From: Archegozetes longisetosus
Lineage: Eukaryota > Arthropoda > Arachnida > Sarcoptiformes > Trhypochthoniidae
Length of the DNA stretch: 64,000 bases
Reading direction: 5' to 3'
Assembly: GCA_018873245.2 (NCBI GenBank)
Contig: JAEMBT020000003.1
Coordinates: forward strand, 4,669,843 to 4,733,842
In this document: positions 14,318-25,699 of the stretch, in pieces
Layout: every line of letters starts with the position of its first letter
How positions within the stretch are numbered: position 1 is the first letter of the stretch
Program-made: the position numbers and the translations under genes
The notes under the pieces: generated by a model
The model's input: only the letters and a program-made list of their open reading frames with translations
The model's database searches: none
Told to the model about the DNA's origin: nothing

Positions 14318-16235
14318 TAATTTCATTCCTCTTATGCCTATCCTGCGAACTTTGTCGGTCATACCCGTTGTATTGGGCGGCCATATATTGAGCTGATCTC
14401 TATCTTTGACTCCCTGCCGCTTTCACCTAACTTCAGAATCCTTGTTATGTTATTCTATAATTAAATTTATAAACTTAGTAAACCATTTAGCGATTGTTGT
14501 ATTTCTTGTGATTTTCAAATGCTAAACACTTTTAGTTAATGGACTTTCTCTACCCAAACATTTGCATTCCTATGAATAAGTTTGAATATTTTATGCTTAG
14601 TTTTCAATCTAGTATTCAATTTAGTTTTGAGCCATAGATCTATTCCATTAACTTGAAAGCGGTCAGTACTTGACTTTATTGTTATCGACACATCTCCCGA
14701 ATAATTATCAAACAGAAAATGCTTTTAGAATAATTGAGGCAATTGTGATGGTGAGGGCGTGAGAAATGCCCTGCCGTATGATGACTTAGGTGATGACTAG
14801 GACTCTGTCTGTGTCTGCTTGATCATATTGGTGTGGGATTTGTGGGTGCATTCTTTGGTGCTGGTTTGAGGCGTAGAGATAGTGAAACCTAAATTCGATA
14901 AAGTAATTTGACGTTAAAAGGAAGCAAAATGTCTTTCATTCCGAGTAATGTCTCTCATTCCGAGTAATCTTTCTCATTCCTCGTAATCTCTGTTATTCCT
15001 TCTAACTTCTCTGCATGCAGTTTATTCGTTTTATTTGATCAGTGATTATGGTTACCTCCCGGGTAGGGACTCAATTACCTGCCGTAAAATTTGTCCCCTT
15101 CTGTTGAGTAGGCCGTTAAAATACCATCTGAAGAGCTGAATCTTATCTCTTCAATGAGACTATAGATACTCTCACTCTTATGTATTCATGTCATATTGCT
15201 TGCCAATATTCTTACTTACTATTTCTTCTACACTTTTTAAAACTTTATAGTTTAGCTTAACTTTTCCTAAAATTGCTTTTTTAAGACAGTTTTAATTACA
15301 TCGAAATAAATATAATATACCTCTATATATACTTATACTATATCTACTTATATACACTTATATACACTTATATACACTTATATACTACCTATCATTACAT
15401 ACATAATTTATAAACCAATCTCTTTTTATGGCCAATACTTTCTCTCACACTAACCTTTATTTCAATTTTAATAGAAAAATCTGAATCATCTCGTTCTGGT
15501 GGTTGCTTTGATGGCAATAGTGTTGTATTTACAAGAGAAGGAGTGCTTCCAATTAAAGATGTGAAAATAGGTGATCAAATACTGGCGGTTCAACCCGACG
15601 GCAGTTTGCAATTTAGTGAAGTATTACTGTTTCTCGATCGCGATCCCCTCTCGCCCAGACTTTACTATCAAATTGAAACTGAGTCTGGATTCAAGATATC
15701 GCTTACACCTTCTCACCTCATATTCGTATCTGACGACAATACCACAGATTTCAGTAAACAAATCAGTCGAGTAGAGTATGCGAAGAATGTGCAAAAGGGT
15801 CAGTTCCTCTATACCTCATCACTAGGTGTTTATAATAATAATAATGATAATAATAATGATAATAAATCCATGACAAGAGACATTGAGTCAAAGATACATT
15901 TTGCACACTTGGAGAGAGTAGTGCGCGTGGAGACAAAGATAGAAACTGGTGCTTACGCTCCACTCACCAGATCAGGCAATCTTATTGTAAATAACGTTAT
16001 CGCCTCCTGTTATGCAGTCATTAATGATCAAAACATAGCCCACTGGTCATTCTTACCTATCAGACTATTAGAAACTATTAAGGACTCCTTCCAAAGTATC
16101 GCTTATTTATTACATCTTACTAAACATCAGTCAAATACCAATTCAGTCTCATCTCATCAGAATGGTGTCCACTGGTATCCTAAATTCTTGTATAGTTTAT
16201 CTAAATATATCATACCGTCTGATAAAATGTATTGA
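3730..16235 (+). CDS. hh: Hedgehog signalling protein precursor (3 exons)
   Basis: Exons are 3730-4185, 13148-13409 and 15475-16235, joined at phases 0 and 1 (about 492 aa). Hedgehog is a secreted morphogen. Its precursor cleaves itself, leaving a lipid-modified N-terminal signal that binds Patched. Exon 1 encodes a hydrophobic signal segment ending at SHA, then CGPGRG, whose Cys is the usual palmitoylation site. The signal domain follows, with [10 protein letters not shown] and, in exon 2, the motifs [18 protein letters not shown] and FDWVYYES, which carry the zinc and calcium ligands. Exon 3 is the Hint autoprocessing domain: Gly-Cys-Phe cleavage site (SGGCFDG), TPSHL histidine box and the late ASCYAVI segment. 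A poly-Asn/Asp run interrupts the Hint domain near 15830-15865. The ATG at 3730 leaves a long stretch (about 79 residues) before CGPGRG, as in some insects; a later ATG just before the hydrophobic core is possible. An AATAAA-type signal lies near 16422. Confidence 0.95.
5177..5290. repeat. Short tandem array, unit like GATATACACT
   Basis: Degenerate copies of a 12-15 bp unit containing ATATACACTGT alternate with GATGATATTG-like units. An open frame on the minus strand (Val/Ile/Thr-rich) is only the translation of this repeat. Confidence 0.75.
8185..8253. repeat. 23-bp minisatellite, three copies
   Basis: Three consecutive 23-bp units begin TAACACTAAGGGTGTA and differ at only a few positions. 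A fourth decayed start follows. The unit core is the same length in every copy, which indicates recent tandem duplication. Confidence 0.9.
9851..9897. repeat. (CT)n microsatellite
   Basis: About 23 uninterrupted CT units lie inside hedgehog intron 1. On the other strand this is the same GA motif as at 3435 and 14274. Confidence 0.95.
10161..10181. repeat. (AAAT)n microsatellite
   Basis: About five AAAT units in tandem lie in hedgehog intron 1. Confidence 0.85.
11374..11460. repeat. Tandem array of ~11-bp ACATCTGAAAT-like units
   Basis: Seven or so degenerate copies of a unit like CATCTGAAATG or CGTCTGAAATA follow each other without spacers in hedgehog intron 1. Confidence 0.8.
13769..14082. 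mobile_element. hAT-type MITE, 314 bp, with 8-bp target duplication
   Basis: The element starts CAGTACTTTCAAACTTC and continues to a CGCGGGCC block. Its right end, read on the opposite strand, starts CATGGCTTCCCAGATC and continues to CGCGGCCCG, so the termini are imperfect inverted repeats. Exactly flanking it is the direct repeat GTTTATAG (13761-13768 and 14083-14090). An 8-bp target duplication is the hallmark of hAT transposition. The internal sequence has no transposase open frame, so the copy is non-autonomous. Confidence 0.8.
14274..14314. repeat. (GA)n microsatellite
   Basis: About 20 GA units lie in hedgehog intron 2. Frames through it give Glu-Arg runs and should not be read as protein. 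Confidence 0.95.
14931..15000. repeat. 19-20 bp tandem array
   Basis: Three to four copies of a unit like TCTCATTCCGAGTAATCT lie in a row, the last ones decayed. Confidence 0.75.
15347..15387. repeat. 10-bp tandem array (ACTTATATAC)
   Basis: Four nearly perfect 10-bp units lie just upstream of the third hedgehog exon, inside intron 2. Confidence 0.85.
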
Positions 16236-18786
16236 ATTCGTAGTTTTGGCTCAAGTGATTGCCATTGAAACTATTGTGATTGGAGTGAAACAGTGGCAAA
16301 TCTATACTTAAGATACACGCATTTTCATGTTGTAAAATATTGATGCGAGCATACAAATACTTGCTTTTCATTTTAATTTATTTTCAATCTTTTAGCCAAA
16401 TCTATTTTCCAATCATTATAAATAAATAAACGTAAGATTACTGTTAGATATTTTGTAGCCTTTTTCACAGTTTGGTATAAATCGATATCTTATTCAATAT
16501 AAATATGTTAATGTTTTTCAAATTGATAACAAATTTTTAAGATATTAGTAAAAGATAAGTAAAAGTTAAGACAAATCATTTAAAAGATGTTTGCTTCAAA
16601 TTCTTCGCTTCAATCTTATATGAATTTTTGATTTTGATTTGATTTTGATTTTTAAAGCTTTCTTTATAGAGAGTTTTCATTGAAGTACTTAATTAAAAAC
16701 TCAATCATGTTCACTTATTTTCATGTCTATCATGTTTCAAAATCAATCTAATCGTGACTCACAATAGAGTCAGTATTAAGTTCTTGTTTATCAGACCCAT
16801 TCTTAATTCTAAGGTATTTGTTCAACTTATTTAGAGACCAAACAATGTTCATCATGTTATAAATGCATTTTTTATGCGTTCGTTCAACAAATTGATGTTT
16901 TATCAGACATTTAAAACATAAAACTCAATCGAATAGATTGAATATTATGCAAATGTATAACTTATGCAAACGTATAGCTGCTTCTTATTTAGTCATTACT
17001 GTACTGTTTATATAACTTTATGTAAGAATATGTGAAGTAACTTTTTTTCTTTAAAAAGTTTATCATTCCTTAAATATGGAAGATCTTAATGGAAAAATTC
17101 AGTTAATTAACACTAAAGTTTTATTAGTAAATTTATATATTTTTCGGTAGTTTTATTATATAGTAACTGAAGATCTTCTTAGGAGACAACATTACCAAAA
17201 AGATTATAGGCTTATAATAATGCAATAAATTTGAGTTTTGATACATTAAATTGAAATTATGCTAAAATATAGATTATGTACAGCTATCTCTTTCAGATGA
17301 AGACATGTTTAATTGAATGTTTAACCTGAGGAAAGAAAAAAGAGCAAATCGTAAAGATTATCTTAAGATGGCTTTTTAAAAGTCTTTGAATTAGCAATTT
17401 TTAGTGACATTTACTTTAGATTAAACTCGTTTTATTTTTATTATTTTAATCTAAATCATCTTTTTCCCGAATAGTAAAATTTCAAATACATTAAATCAAA
17501 GAAGTAGTCATTAGTTTTTATTGATTCAAATATTTCTTTACCTCAAACAAGTTGTTGGCTGGCATCTGATTAAATTACAATAACTTACAATAATAATGAG
17601 TATAAAATAACAGGTGAACAATTCTTCGACTATAACACAATTACAGTTGATTTGCAGTTCAGTTGAAAAATGTCTGGTCAGACCTGCTCTATAATCATTT
17701 GAGATAATAAACTAATTATTCATAACAATAGACTAATTATGAGTAACTCGCAGCGTCTAATCTGATAACTTTCTTTGTTTGCAGATCCCGTACTAACCAT
17801 CATTTTTCAATTGTACTGAATTTATATAAGCAATACTCTGTTAGTGTATATAATATACGGCACTGTAATAGTTGTAATCAATTTTATGGCCTAATCTGAT
17901 TGCGAAAGTTTTGATGCGTTCTGACAAAATGAGTGGCACTATAATTATTACTGTTCATTGTTTATGAACAGCTTTTAGAATACTTTATGATTATCTTTTC
18001 CAATTATTAGGTCCTATCGTAAAGATGTTTATATTAGTTCTGATTCGAATTAAAACTTCTAAATTTCACTCCCCTATAACATTCTTAAGTTATTCATAAG
18101 AATTATTCATAAGATTATTAGTTATCATTAACATTATTAGATTCGTTAGATTGTTATAAGTGGTAAATGCCATCTTATATGATATATTGCATAGAGTATT
18201 TCGTAAAATTCATAATCATTTAAATTGTTTTCATATCTAACTTATTCACAACAATGTAATTCTAACAGATATTAACAACAGTTGAAAATCCTATAATCCA
18301 AGCATTAGATCTGTTTCTCGAGATTGTCTAACATCTTATTAGAAGATAGATGAAATGATAATTGTTGTAATTTATTAGTTGAGTTAATTCTAAATGTTGT
18401 GCATCGTCGTTAATTACGATTGTATTGTTGTGTAGATAGGACTTCCCGGTCGAAACGTAATCATTATTGTTGAGCATTAAACCTATAGTTTGGTGCATTG
18501 GAAACCAGATGTACCAAACGTCGGACATTTCTAGCAATAGTTTACCAAATATTTAGAAATAATGGACATTGAGTAAAGTAGCACTAAAGACTCAGCCATC
18601 CGTATATAGTCTCTATGATTTACATGATGAATCAATCTATTATAACATAAAACATTATATGCGCTCCTAATCAGAGCTACAAAAAAGCGTTCAACTAACT
18701 TAAGTACAGATGATTTTCATTCCGATCACTATTGCCAACATAACACAAGAACATGACTATATCTGCCACTAATCCGAACGGTCGAC
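16236..18786. other. Intergenic, hedgehog 3' side to Ly6-like gene
   Basis: The first ~200 bp is hedgehog 3' UTR, with AATAAATAAA near 16420-16430. The rest is AT-rich with scattered stops in all frames, and I see no exon in it. Confidence 0.6.
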
Positions 18787-20145
18787 TCACGCATATGACA
18801 GTATCTGCCATTTGAATAGTTTGAAAGTTATGATTATTGGAACAATATAACTGATGAAGGTATGGAAGTACAATGTGTTGGCCTGATTGCAGGCTTCTTT
18901 TTCACAGAAGCACATGTGTCCATGTCCATCCGACTCTTCCATACATACGTGATCCACCATAAATAAATTTATTTGAATCTTTGATGTACATGTTCGTCGC
19001 ACTGCTTCGTACGCTTCAAATTCAATTGTATAACTTCTCTATTAGTCTTTGCTTATTTTATTTCTTCCTAAAAGTTGCCTTTTTATTAATCCCTTTTATT
19101 GCTAGATTTTATGGCTCCATAACTCATTCAGATTTGTATTAAATGCTATTCATATCAATCAGTCACTTGTTAACAACTTTGAATCATAGATTTTGAGCCC
19201 TACTAGTGAAAAAGACATCACAAAACTATCAATTGGAGTTTTGCAGTTTGAAAACTGATTTTTCTAATGGAAAGTTCCTGTGACTCATTGATTGTTTGCT
19301 TATCAATATGATTGTAGACGTTTTTGTATGAATAAATTATGATGATTTTAAAAATAGTGTCGCGTGCCTCTAATCGGATAAGGGATTTATTAATCGCATA
19401 AGGGATTAATATGGAAAGAATGCGCAACTTTATGGAAGCTACTGTACTCATCATCAATAATGCATTACAAGCACAGGTATAACACCTGTCGCTCAATCAA
19501 ATTGATATAAACTAATAATTCTATAGGCAAACTCACGCGTGTCTCTATTCATGACAATTTTCACACAACAGCCTTCACATGGACTCAGTAGTGGTGAGTC
19601 TACGGTTCCGTTAAATGGATCACTACATCGACTGTCAGACCACGAATCGCACTCATAACACCAAATACGCGATTCTTTTCAAATTATATTTCTTATTAAT
19701 TTGTTTTCAATTTAATTTTGTGTCTTAGGGTATTACTTACTTAAACATTCCTCTTCAGCATTTGATCCATAATTATATAGGAGTAGAAAAGCCAACGCTG
19801 TCACAGTTGCTGATAATTAAATGCAATTCAAGTTTAGATTATTTTTTACAGACTTACGATTGAATAATTGATTGAAATATCTTCAAAAGTACTAACAGAA
19901 AATTGACATCAATTGAAATTGAATTTTTCAGACAAATATTAGTTAATCAATTTGTTTTATTGTTGTTAATCAAATGAAACAAATTATAAATAAACTCTAT
20001 TTTGATAGAGTTCTAACTGAACGACTAATGCTGGCAAATCAAAAACCATTCTTATAATTGAATATTTGATGAGACATTTGATTAAAAGTTCATAATATAA
20101 TAGAATATTTAATAAGATTTAGAATTAAAACTTACGTGAGATCAT
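18787..20145 (-). CDS. Ly6/quiver-like small cysteine-rich protein (4 exons)
   Basis: Coding exons in transcript order are 20136-20145, 19741-19809, 19537-19674 and 18787-19013, all joined in phase (147 aa). The first contributes only MIS plus one base. A hydrophobic signal peptide follows ([15 protein letters not shown]), then the three-finger type cysteine pattern: [40 protein letters not shown] and CFCEKEACN. After the last Cys-Asn the chain ends in a hydrophobic stretch ([12 protein letters not shown]), which suggests a GPI-anchor signal or a C-terminal membrane segment. Insect relatives act at the cell surface, for example on channels or in septate junctions; which subfamily this belongs to is unknown. 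The model is supported by phase agreement at all three introns. The acceptor before the last exon has a weak pyrimidine tract. Confidence 0.85.
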
Positions 20146-21568
20146 CACTAAATACAAGTAAATAAGCGATCCTTTCAGGTAATCAAATAATTAGTTATTA
20201 TTTCAAATAAGACTTCATACAAATCAGAGTTAATTTATGTGCGAAGTACCACTTAATCATTTTGTTAATTGTCCAATAAGTGAGTTAATTGGAGGACAAA
20301 TGGTATTATTTATAGAACAGTTATTTTGTGACATTTGTTTTATTTTTATTAAATATAACTGTTATTTGTCTAACCAATCACAACCATTTCTTTCCTCACT
20401 TGCAACAATTCACTTATCACTACTATTATTACCAATTTCAATCATCTCCTCTTAATTATTTCATTTAATTTCTATTTTTTCTCTTCAATCAGTTCTTATA
20501 TAAATGTTGCGTTGCGGGCATTTATTCAGAGCAACATATTTAGAGTCCGAATATTAGAATTTAGAACATAAGCGTTAAATATAGCTCATCGTATCGTATT
20601 GCAAACCATATCTCCATAGATTCACATCTCTGTCATCACGGCTATATTTCTCCCTACCAGAGCACTCTGTTGGCTATACTTTCAATCACTACTTCATCTC
20701 TTTCTATTTGTAATCTAACTGCTGCTGCAGTCAAATCTGTCACAATAGCATAGCATTGCATAAACAAGTTTCGGGTTATTATTGGGTAGTAGTGAGACAG
20801 CTTTTCGGGTAACTCGTTTCCTATAGAAAATTCTTGCTTTTTATAGTTACCGCTTTTGAACACTAATTCTTATTTATTCCATCTTTAATCCTTCTTAATT
20901 TGAACTGATATGATATTGTTGAAGTGAATCTCAGTTTATAATTTGTTTGTGACTCATATCTGTTTTTATTGCCATGTTTGATAATAACTATAGTCGACAA
21001 AAGTTACTCCTTTTAAGATATAGACGTAAGCCAGTTATTTAATGGCAAAATAAACGAGTAAAAAACGTAAACAATTAATGGTTAAATGAGCTAACTTTCT
21101 ATATGCCTATTCTCTTACTTAAAATAGCTAACTTATACTCGGATCCTAAATAAAAAGGGACACTTCCTTTCCCTCACTACCCATAATTGATTCAAACTTT
21201 ATATTACATAACATAATCATATTAAAAATGATTTTTGAATAAAATTTAAATAAAGTTTGTGAACACTTGTCAGTTGGTTAGACATCTGAACCTTAATTGA
21301 AGTATATAAGGAGCTAATGAAGAGTAAGAATTATTTATTTGTGAATTAAAACTTGATTTTTATGTAGAAGGACAACGAAATGTCCGAAAACGCATATCTC
21401 TAGCAAAAAGTGAAACCAGAATAAAAAAATTACTATTACGACATCCATAACTCATTGCCTTTTCATTCGGTTAAAACAAAAACTCGAGAATCATTAGTAC
21501 TAACAAACCCTAATTGCTTATCATTTGAACATTAATTACACAATTGATATGAATTAATCTTTGAAGTG
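20146..21568. other. Intergenic, Ly6-like gene to Atf-2
   Basis: The two genes are divergent, so promoters of both should lie here. An open frame at 20654-20863 (minus) has no recognisable domain or splice partner. Nothing else is supported. Confidence 0.5.
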
Positions 21569-23681
21569 ATGGCTGATTGCAATAATGATAAACCATTCGT
21601 TTGTAATGAAAAGGGATGTCAAATGGTTTGTATTAAGCCTTTCTACACATTATTCCATGTTTATTTACTAATTCTTCTAACCTTTATTAACTTCTTTTTT
21701 ATTTAACCATCACCAATATTGGCTTTCCATCAATTTAGAAATTCTCAAATATCGATCATTTGGCTGTTCACCAGAAGAGGCACGAAATGCGCCTCAAGTT
21801 CAGCACATCGAGGGAAGCCTTTCAAATTGCTGACCAAACTCCGACTCCGTCCAGAATTTTGGGCAGTTTTCTACAGAACTGGGAAGAAGTCGGACTCTCG
21901 CAAGAAATACAAGAGATATCTAATTTGACACCAATCCTTAACGATAGTAATAAGTCTAACAATGCCAACATTACTACTAAGTCGAATTCAAACGGTGACA
22001 ATCCATTCGCGGCTTCGTTTCAAAACGCGCTGATGAATAATAATAAGAGTATACTAAAATCACCTGAATTGTTGTCACGAGCGATAACTGATTCGCCGCT
22101 CAATACACCATCTGTTTTTCCATGTAATGAGGGCCTAATGGCTATTGCGAACGCAGCACTTAATACACCCGATCCTGATTATAGATATCCGGAATTAATT
22201 AACGAAGAGAAGACCAGTAATAATAGCGCCATCATCATTGACAATTCACTTTCATCTCAGTCATCAAACAGTTCATATATTGATGCGACACCTGCCTCGG
22301 TATCTGTTAATGACAACAGTGATACGTCTAGTGGCAGAAGTGATGAACAAATAAATGAGACCAATGTGATGAAGCCACAAAAATTTCAAGCGGTTTCAGT
22401 GATCTGCAACGCTGCCACAAATTTGATAAATTCAACTCCAATATCACAAACAATCCCTAATATAGTAATATCTCAGTCAAACAATAAAATAAGACCAAAT
22501 ACGAAACTGAGAACAGTTCCGATCGCACAAGCATCAAAAAATGCCGCAATAATAGCACCAAAAACAAAAGAGTCTTCTATTACTATCGGAAACACAAGTT
22601 CATTGTATAAAGTGATTCTAAAGCTTCCCGACGGCAGATCTGTTCAATTGCCTTTAGTTCAACAACCATTAACTCAGACTTCAATCGTTTCATCAGCAGC
22701 ACAATCAATAACAGCGATCAATAATTCATCGAAAACAAATGTGAATAATATAACTAATAACGAGACCATACATATAACCAACAAAATAAGCATAGGAGCG
22801 ACTAGTTCTAGCTCTAGTCAACCCATTCAGACCTCAGGCACTTCATTATCATCATTGCAGAGCAAAGTTGACGCGACTCTTGCTTCACTGCCTCCTAAAG
22901 CAAAGCCCGGAAGAAAAAGCAAATTCGCTCCTGAAGAAGATCCTAAAGAAAAGAAAGCAAGATCTCTAGAGCGCAATAGAGCCGCTGCCATGAGATGCAG
23001 ACTTAAAAGAAAGCATTGGATCGATTCACTTGAAGAAAAGGCTGATGAATATGAAAAAATTAATGAAAAACTACAGGTATTTGAGCTGTTCAACTTAACT
23101 CAAGTCTTATTTGTACTATTGCTTTAATCTCAATCTAAATAGAGTGAAGTTGTGGCTCTTAGAAGGGAAGTAACACTATTAAAGACCGCACTTCTTGCAC
23201 ATAAGGACTGTCCGGTCACTCTTCAACAACAAAAAGTTACAAATCGTATGTTTTCCTATTCTTTCCTTAGTGGTGCTCTTTCATTTTTGCGCATTTTACA
23301 ATTGTTTAAAATTTTCAGTCAGCATCCCAGTAGTTACTTCGACTTTTTATGCAATTGTTCACTTAATTGTTACAAATCACGCTTAACAATGAATTGAGTC
23401 GAGCGCGCAATAAGTTAAACACTACTTATAAACCTGACCAAACCTAAATTCAGCTATCAGCGTGATTTGCAACAATATAAGTGCAAAATTCGTTCTGAAA
23501 CCGTAGTTTATGTATAATTCGTCATTATTTGATCATAAAATTAGGTATTTAATAGTGATTTAACGTATTTTTCTTGTTAATAGCATTACCAGAAAGTTGT
23601 ACTACGAGTGTGACAGCTGTAATGACTGTACCTAATGGTAATTCTCATGAAAATGGTATCGAGACTAATGGAACGACATGA
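21569..23681 (+). CDS. Atf-2: ATF-2 family bZIP transcription factor
   Basis: Exons are 21569-21625, 21739-23076, 23143-23245 and 23584-23681 (531 aa, phases 0, 0, 1). ATF-2 binds CRE sites as a dimer and is activated by p38/JNK kinases. The N terminus has the family C2H2 zinc finger split by intron 1 (FVCNEKGCQM then KFSNIDHLAVH and KRHEM). It is followed by ADQTPTPSRIL, the conserved Thr-Pro pair phosphorylated by stress kinases. Next comes a long Asn/Ser/Thr-rich linker. The basic region is ERNRAAAMRCRLKRKHW, and the leucine zipper runs across intron 2 (SLEEKADEYEKINEKLQ, then SEVVALRREVTLLKTAL), ending with AHKDCPV as in family members. The 19-codon first exon is supported by the zinc finger reading through the splice. 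If intron 2 is retained, translation stops soon after the basic region. Confidence 0.93.
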
Positions 23682-24228
23682 CCCTAACTTAAATTGGTTA
23701 TAGTTTGATTGAAATTAAAAAACTGATCACAAATTAATCTGAGTTCAAATTTATCGTTAGATTATTTCGAAAGCAACCTAATGTATTGACTGATTTTGAT
23801 GATCATAGAATCAATTTTGGTCTCTATTATACTTTGTATATCATATACTCATTCATTTATCAAATCATTTTTCGTCAAATTATCAATAGATAAGTTTATT
23901 TACACTCGAGATAATTGAGTAATTTTCAAATGTAAAGATTTATATGGATTTAACATTTTAACTAAACTTTAATTAAATTAATCCAAGTTTCACAAAATCG
24001 ATTTTATTTTGCGTAAGCTAAACAAAAACAAAGCATTGAAGCCAAATTTCACGAAATTTTTGATAAATTGCATTGAAGTTAACATTAAGAAAATAACTGA
24101 TTTACATCTAACTTCATAACTAGTTTAATTAAATTCATAATAAGTATTTGATAGTTCGAAGAATCTGCACAAATACTACAAATAATATTAATCGTAAAAT
24201 GGCCTCAATAGAAGGTAACTAGATAAAT
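23682..24228. other. Intergenic between convergent genes
   Basis: Only Atf-2 3' UTR sequence on the plus side is expected here. AT-rich, no exon seen. Confidence 0.6.
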
Positions 24229-24516
24229 TTATTCATTCTTCAGGGGTGGTGGAAGGACTAGATCGATGACTCCGCTCGTGAAGATATAGGCGAGAGTTAC
24301 AGCGAATACAGCAGCACCCAAACCCAATTGCTTGTTGTATTTAGACTGAAGCTTGTCGTAGGCATCTTGCCATGAACCAGAAGGTACTGGAAATTCGTTC
24401 AAATGTCCTGGCCGGAACTTCTGGTATTTTTCTGGTATCCCTTCGCTGTGTGATTGACGGACCAGAGATCGCATCATTGAATATCTCGCCGAACATAACA
24501 CCGCTCTATTCAACAT
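24229..24516 (-). CDS. Small mitochondrial membrane protein, prag01/complex IV-like
   Basis: A 95-residue single-exon frame. The N terminus is Arg-rich without acidic residues (ARYSMMRSLVRQSH), like a mitochondrial presequence. The motif VPSGSWQDAYDKLQSKYN comes next, then one transmembrane helix (LGLGAAVFAVTLAYIFTSG) and a short tail LVLPPP. The PxGSWQ..Y...Q.KYN pattern before one membrane helix and SGVI matches my memory of the arthropod deltamethrin-resistance prag01 family, which resembles small cytochrome oxidase subunits. The exact subunit identity is inference. The stop codon TAA is part of an AATAAA sequence (24228-24233 on this strand), so the 3' UTR may be extremely short. Confidence 0.75.
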   Translation of the reverse strand: MLNRAVLCSARYSMMRSLVRQSHSEGIPEKYQKFRPGHLNEFPVPSGSWQDAYDKLQSKYNKQLGLGAAVFAVTLAYIFTSGVIDLVLPPPLKNE

Positions 24517-24722
24517 TTTTTCGATTGTTTTTGATCAAACCAGTCTCTTATCAAAATTATGGCTGATTTTTATTGTTGATCTCAAAATAACATTGACTTT
24601 AGCGCCCCCTCTCACTCAACTCAGATTACATCAGACTCTCGTCTGTTATTATAATAGTCTTTCATTCAAAATAAGTTTGGTCAAAATATCATTACTTCAT
24701 TATAAATTAGTCGGATCTAAAT
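24517..24722. promoter_or_regulatory. Divergent promoter region, COX-like / IAH1
   Basis: Only 206 bp separates the two divergent start codons, so both promoters and 5' UTRs must lie in or very near this interval. No TATA box at a convincing position was found. The assignment follows from spacing alone. Confidence 0.5.
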
Positions 24723-25659
24723 ATGTCAAAAACATGGAACAAAGTTATTCTGTTTGGGGACTCTTTGACTCAGGTTTGCATTAATTTGTTATTTGGTTGA
24801 AGTATTGTACGAAATAATTTAGATTATATTTGAATGCATTCAATTGAAGTATATTAAACTTTTAGCGCAGTTTCGAACCAAATGGATGTTGGGGATCACT
24901 ATTGGCTGATAGACTTCAGAGGTATTCATACTTATTTTATATCAATTCTATACAAATGATTTTACTCTAACAACTAACATCATATAAGTTATTCTCTACT
25001 TTTTCAACTGTTCCTAAAACACTTTTTAATTCAATAGAATAAGTGATATTGTCGTTCGTGGATTCTCTGGTTATAACAGCCGTTGGTCTAAAATAATTTT
25101 GCCACAAATCTTTCCTAAAGACATGAATGCGAGCGAAGTTTCTTGTTTTACGATCTTTTTGGGTGCAAATGACGCCAATAGCCCTGAATCGCCATCGAAG
25201 CAACACGTCCCAATCGATGAATACGAGAACAATTTGATCGATATAATCACTTATTTGGATGGTATTGGTATTAAAAAAGAGCAACAAATTCTTATTTCTC
25301 CACCCACTTACTATCATGACGATTTTGTCAATTATTGCAAGCTTAATGGTCGTCCGCAACCGATCAAAGACAACGAAACTGTTGGCAAGTATGCCATCGC
25401 CTGCAAAAGTGCTGCTCAAAAAAGTTCTGTTGAATTTATCGACCTATACCAAACATTTTCTAATGAAAAAGACGGACAAAGACTGTTCTGCGATGGATTA
25501 CACTTTTCACGCGAAGGCTCACAACTATTGTTTGATCTGATTTGGCCTTTAGTTGAAAAAAGAATCAAAGACTTCAATCAAAGTTCAGAACTGATTATGA
25601 ATTTCCCAATTTATTCAGATATAAATGCCGATTATCCAGAAGAATCATTATCACAATAG
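24723..25659 (+). CDS. IAH1: Isoamyl acetate-hydrolysing esterase 1 homologue (SGNH hydrolase)
   Basis: Exons are 24723-24773, 24866-24921 and 25038-25659 (242 aa, close to the ~248 aa usual for the family). The GDSL lipase/SGNH fold is shown by block I FGDSLTQ with the nucleophile Ser in exon 1. Block II is RGFSGYNSRW, with the oxyanion Gly. Block III is FLGANDANSP, with the Asn of GxND. Block V is CDGLHFSREG, with the catalytic Asp and His. Exon 2 supplies FEPNGCWGSLLADRLQR, matching the family. The acceptor of exon 2 is TTTTAG|CGC rather than the nearby CAG, because only the first keeps the frame. Family members hydrolyse short esters; the natural substrate in animals is not settled. The gene converges with TTLL12, 40 bp downstream, and an AATAAA lies between them. 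Confidence 0.93.
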
Positions 25660-25699
25660 TTAATGCAATTTTTAATAATAAAGTTATTAAATTTGAAAT

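Larger units (their letters stand above)
13410..15474 (+). other. hh: Hedgehog intron 2
   Basis: The donor is TCCG|GTGAGT and the acceptor is TAATAG|AA. The intron contains a hAT-type MITE (13769-14082), a GA microsatellite (14274-14314), a 19-20 bp tandem array (14931-15000) and a 10-bp array (15347-15387). No coding exon was seen. Confidence 0.85.

Noticed and set aside
19218-19496. Open frame starting like a cysteine-rich protein (CYTCACN) on the minus strand
   Set aside because: It lies inside the Ly6-like gene's third intron. Joining it breaks the phase, while skipping it gives an unbroken Ly6 domain.
20654-20863. 69-codon minus-strand frame with an Ala-rich helix-like segment
   Set aside because: No homology recognised and no splice signals connecting it to the Ly6-like gene.
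22827-23093. Ser/Leu-rich minus-strand frame
   Set aside because: Antisense of the Atf-2 basic region and zipper.
24967-25419. 150-codon minus-strand frame over IAH1
   Set aside because: A shadow of the IAH1 coding exon; no family features, while the plus strand has all SGNH blocks.
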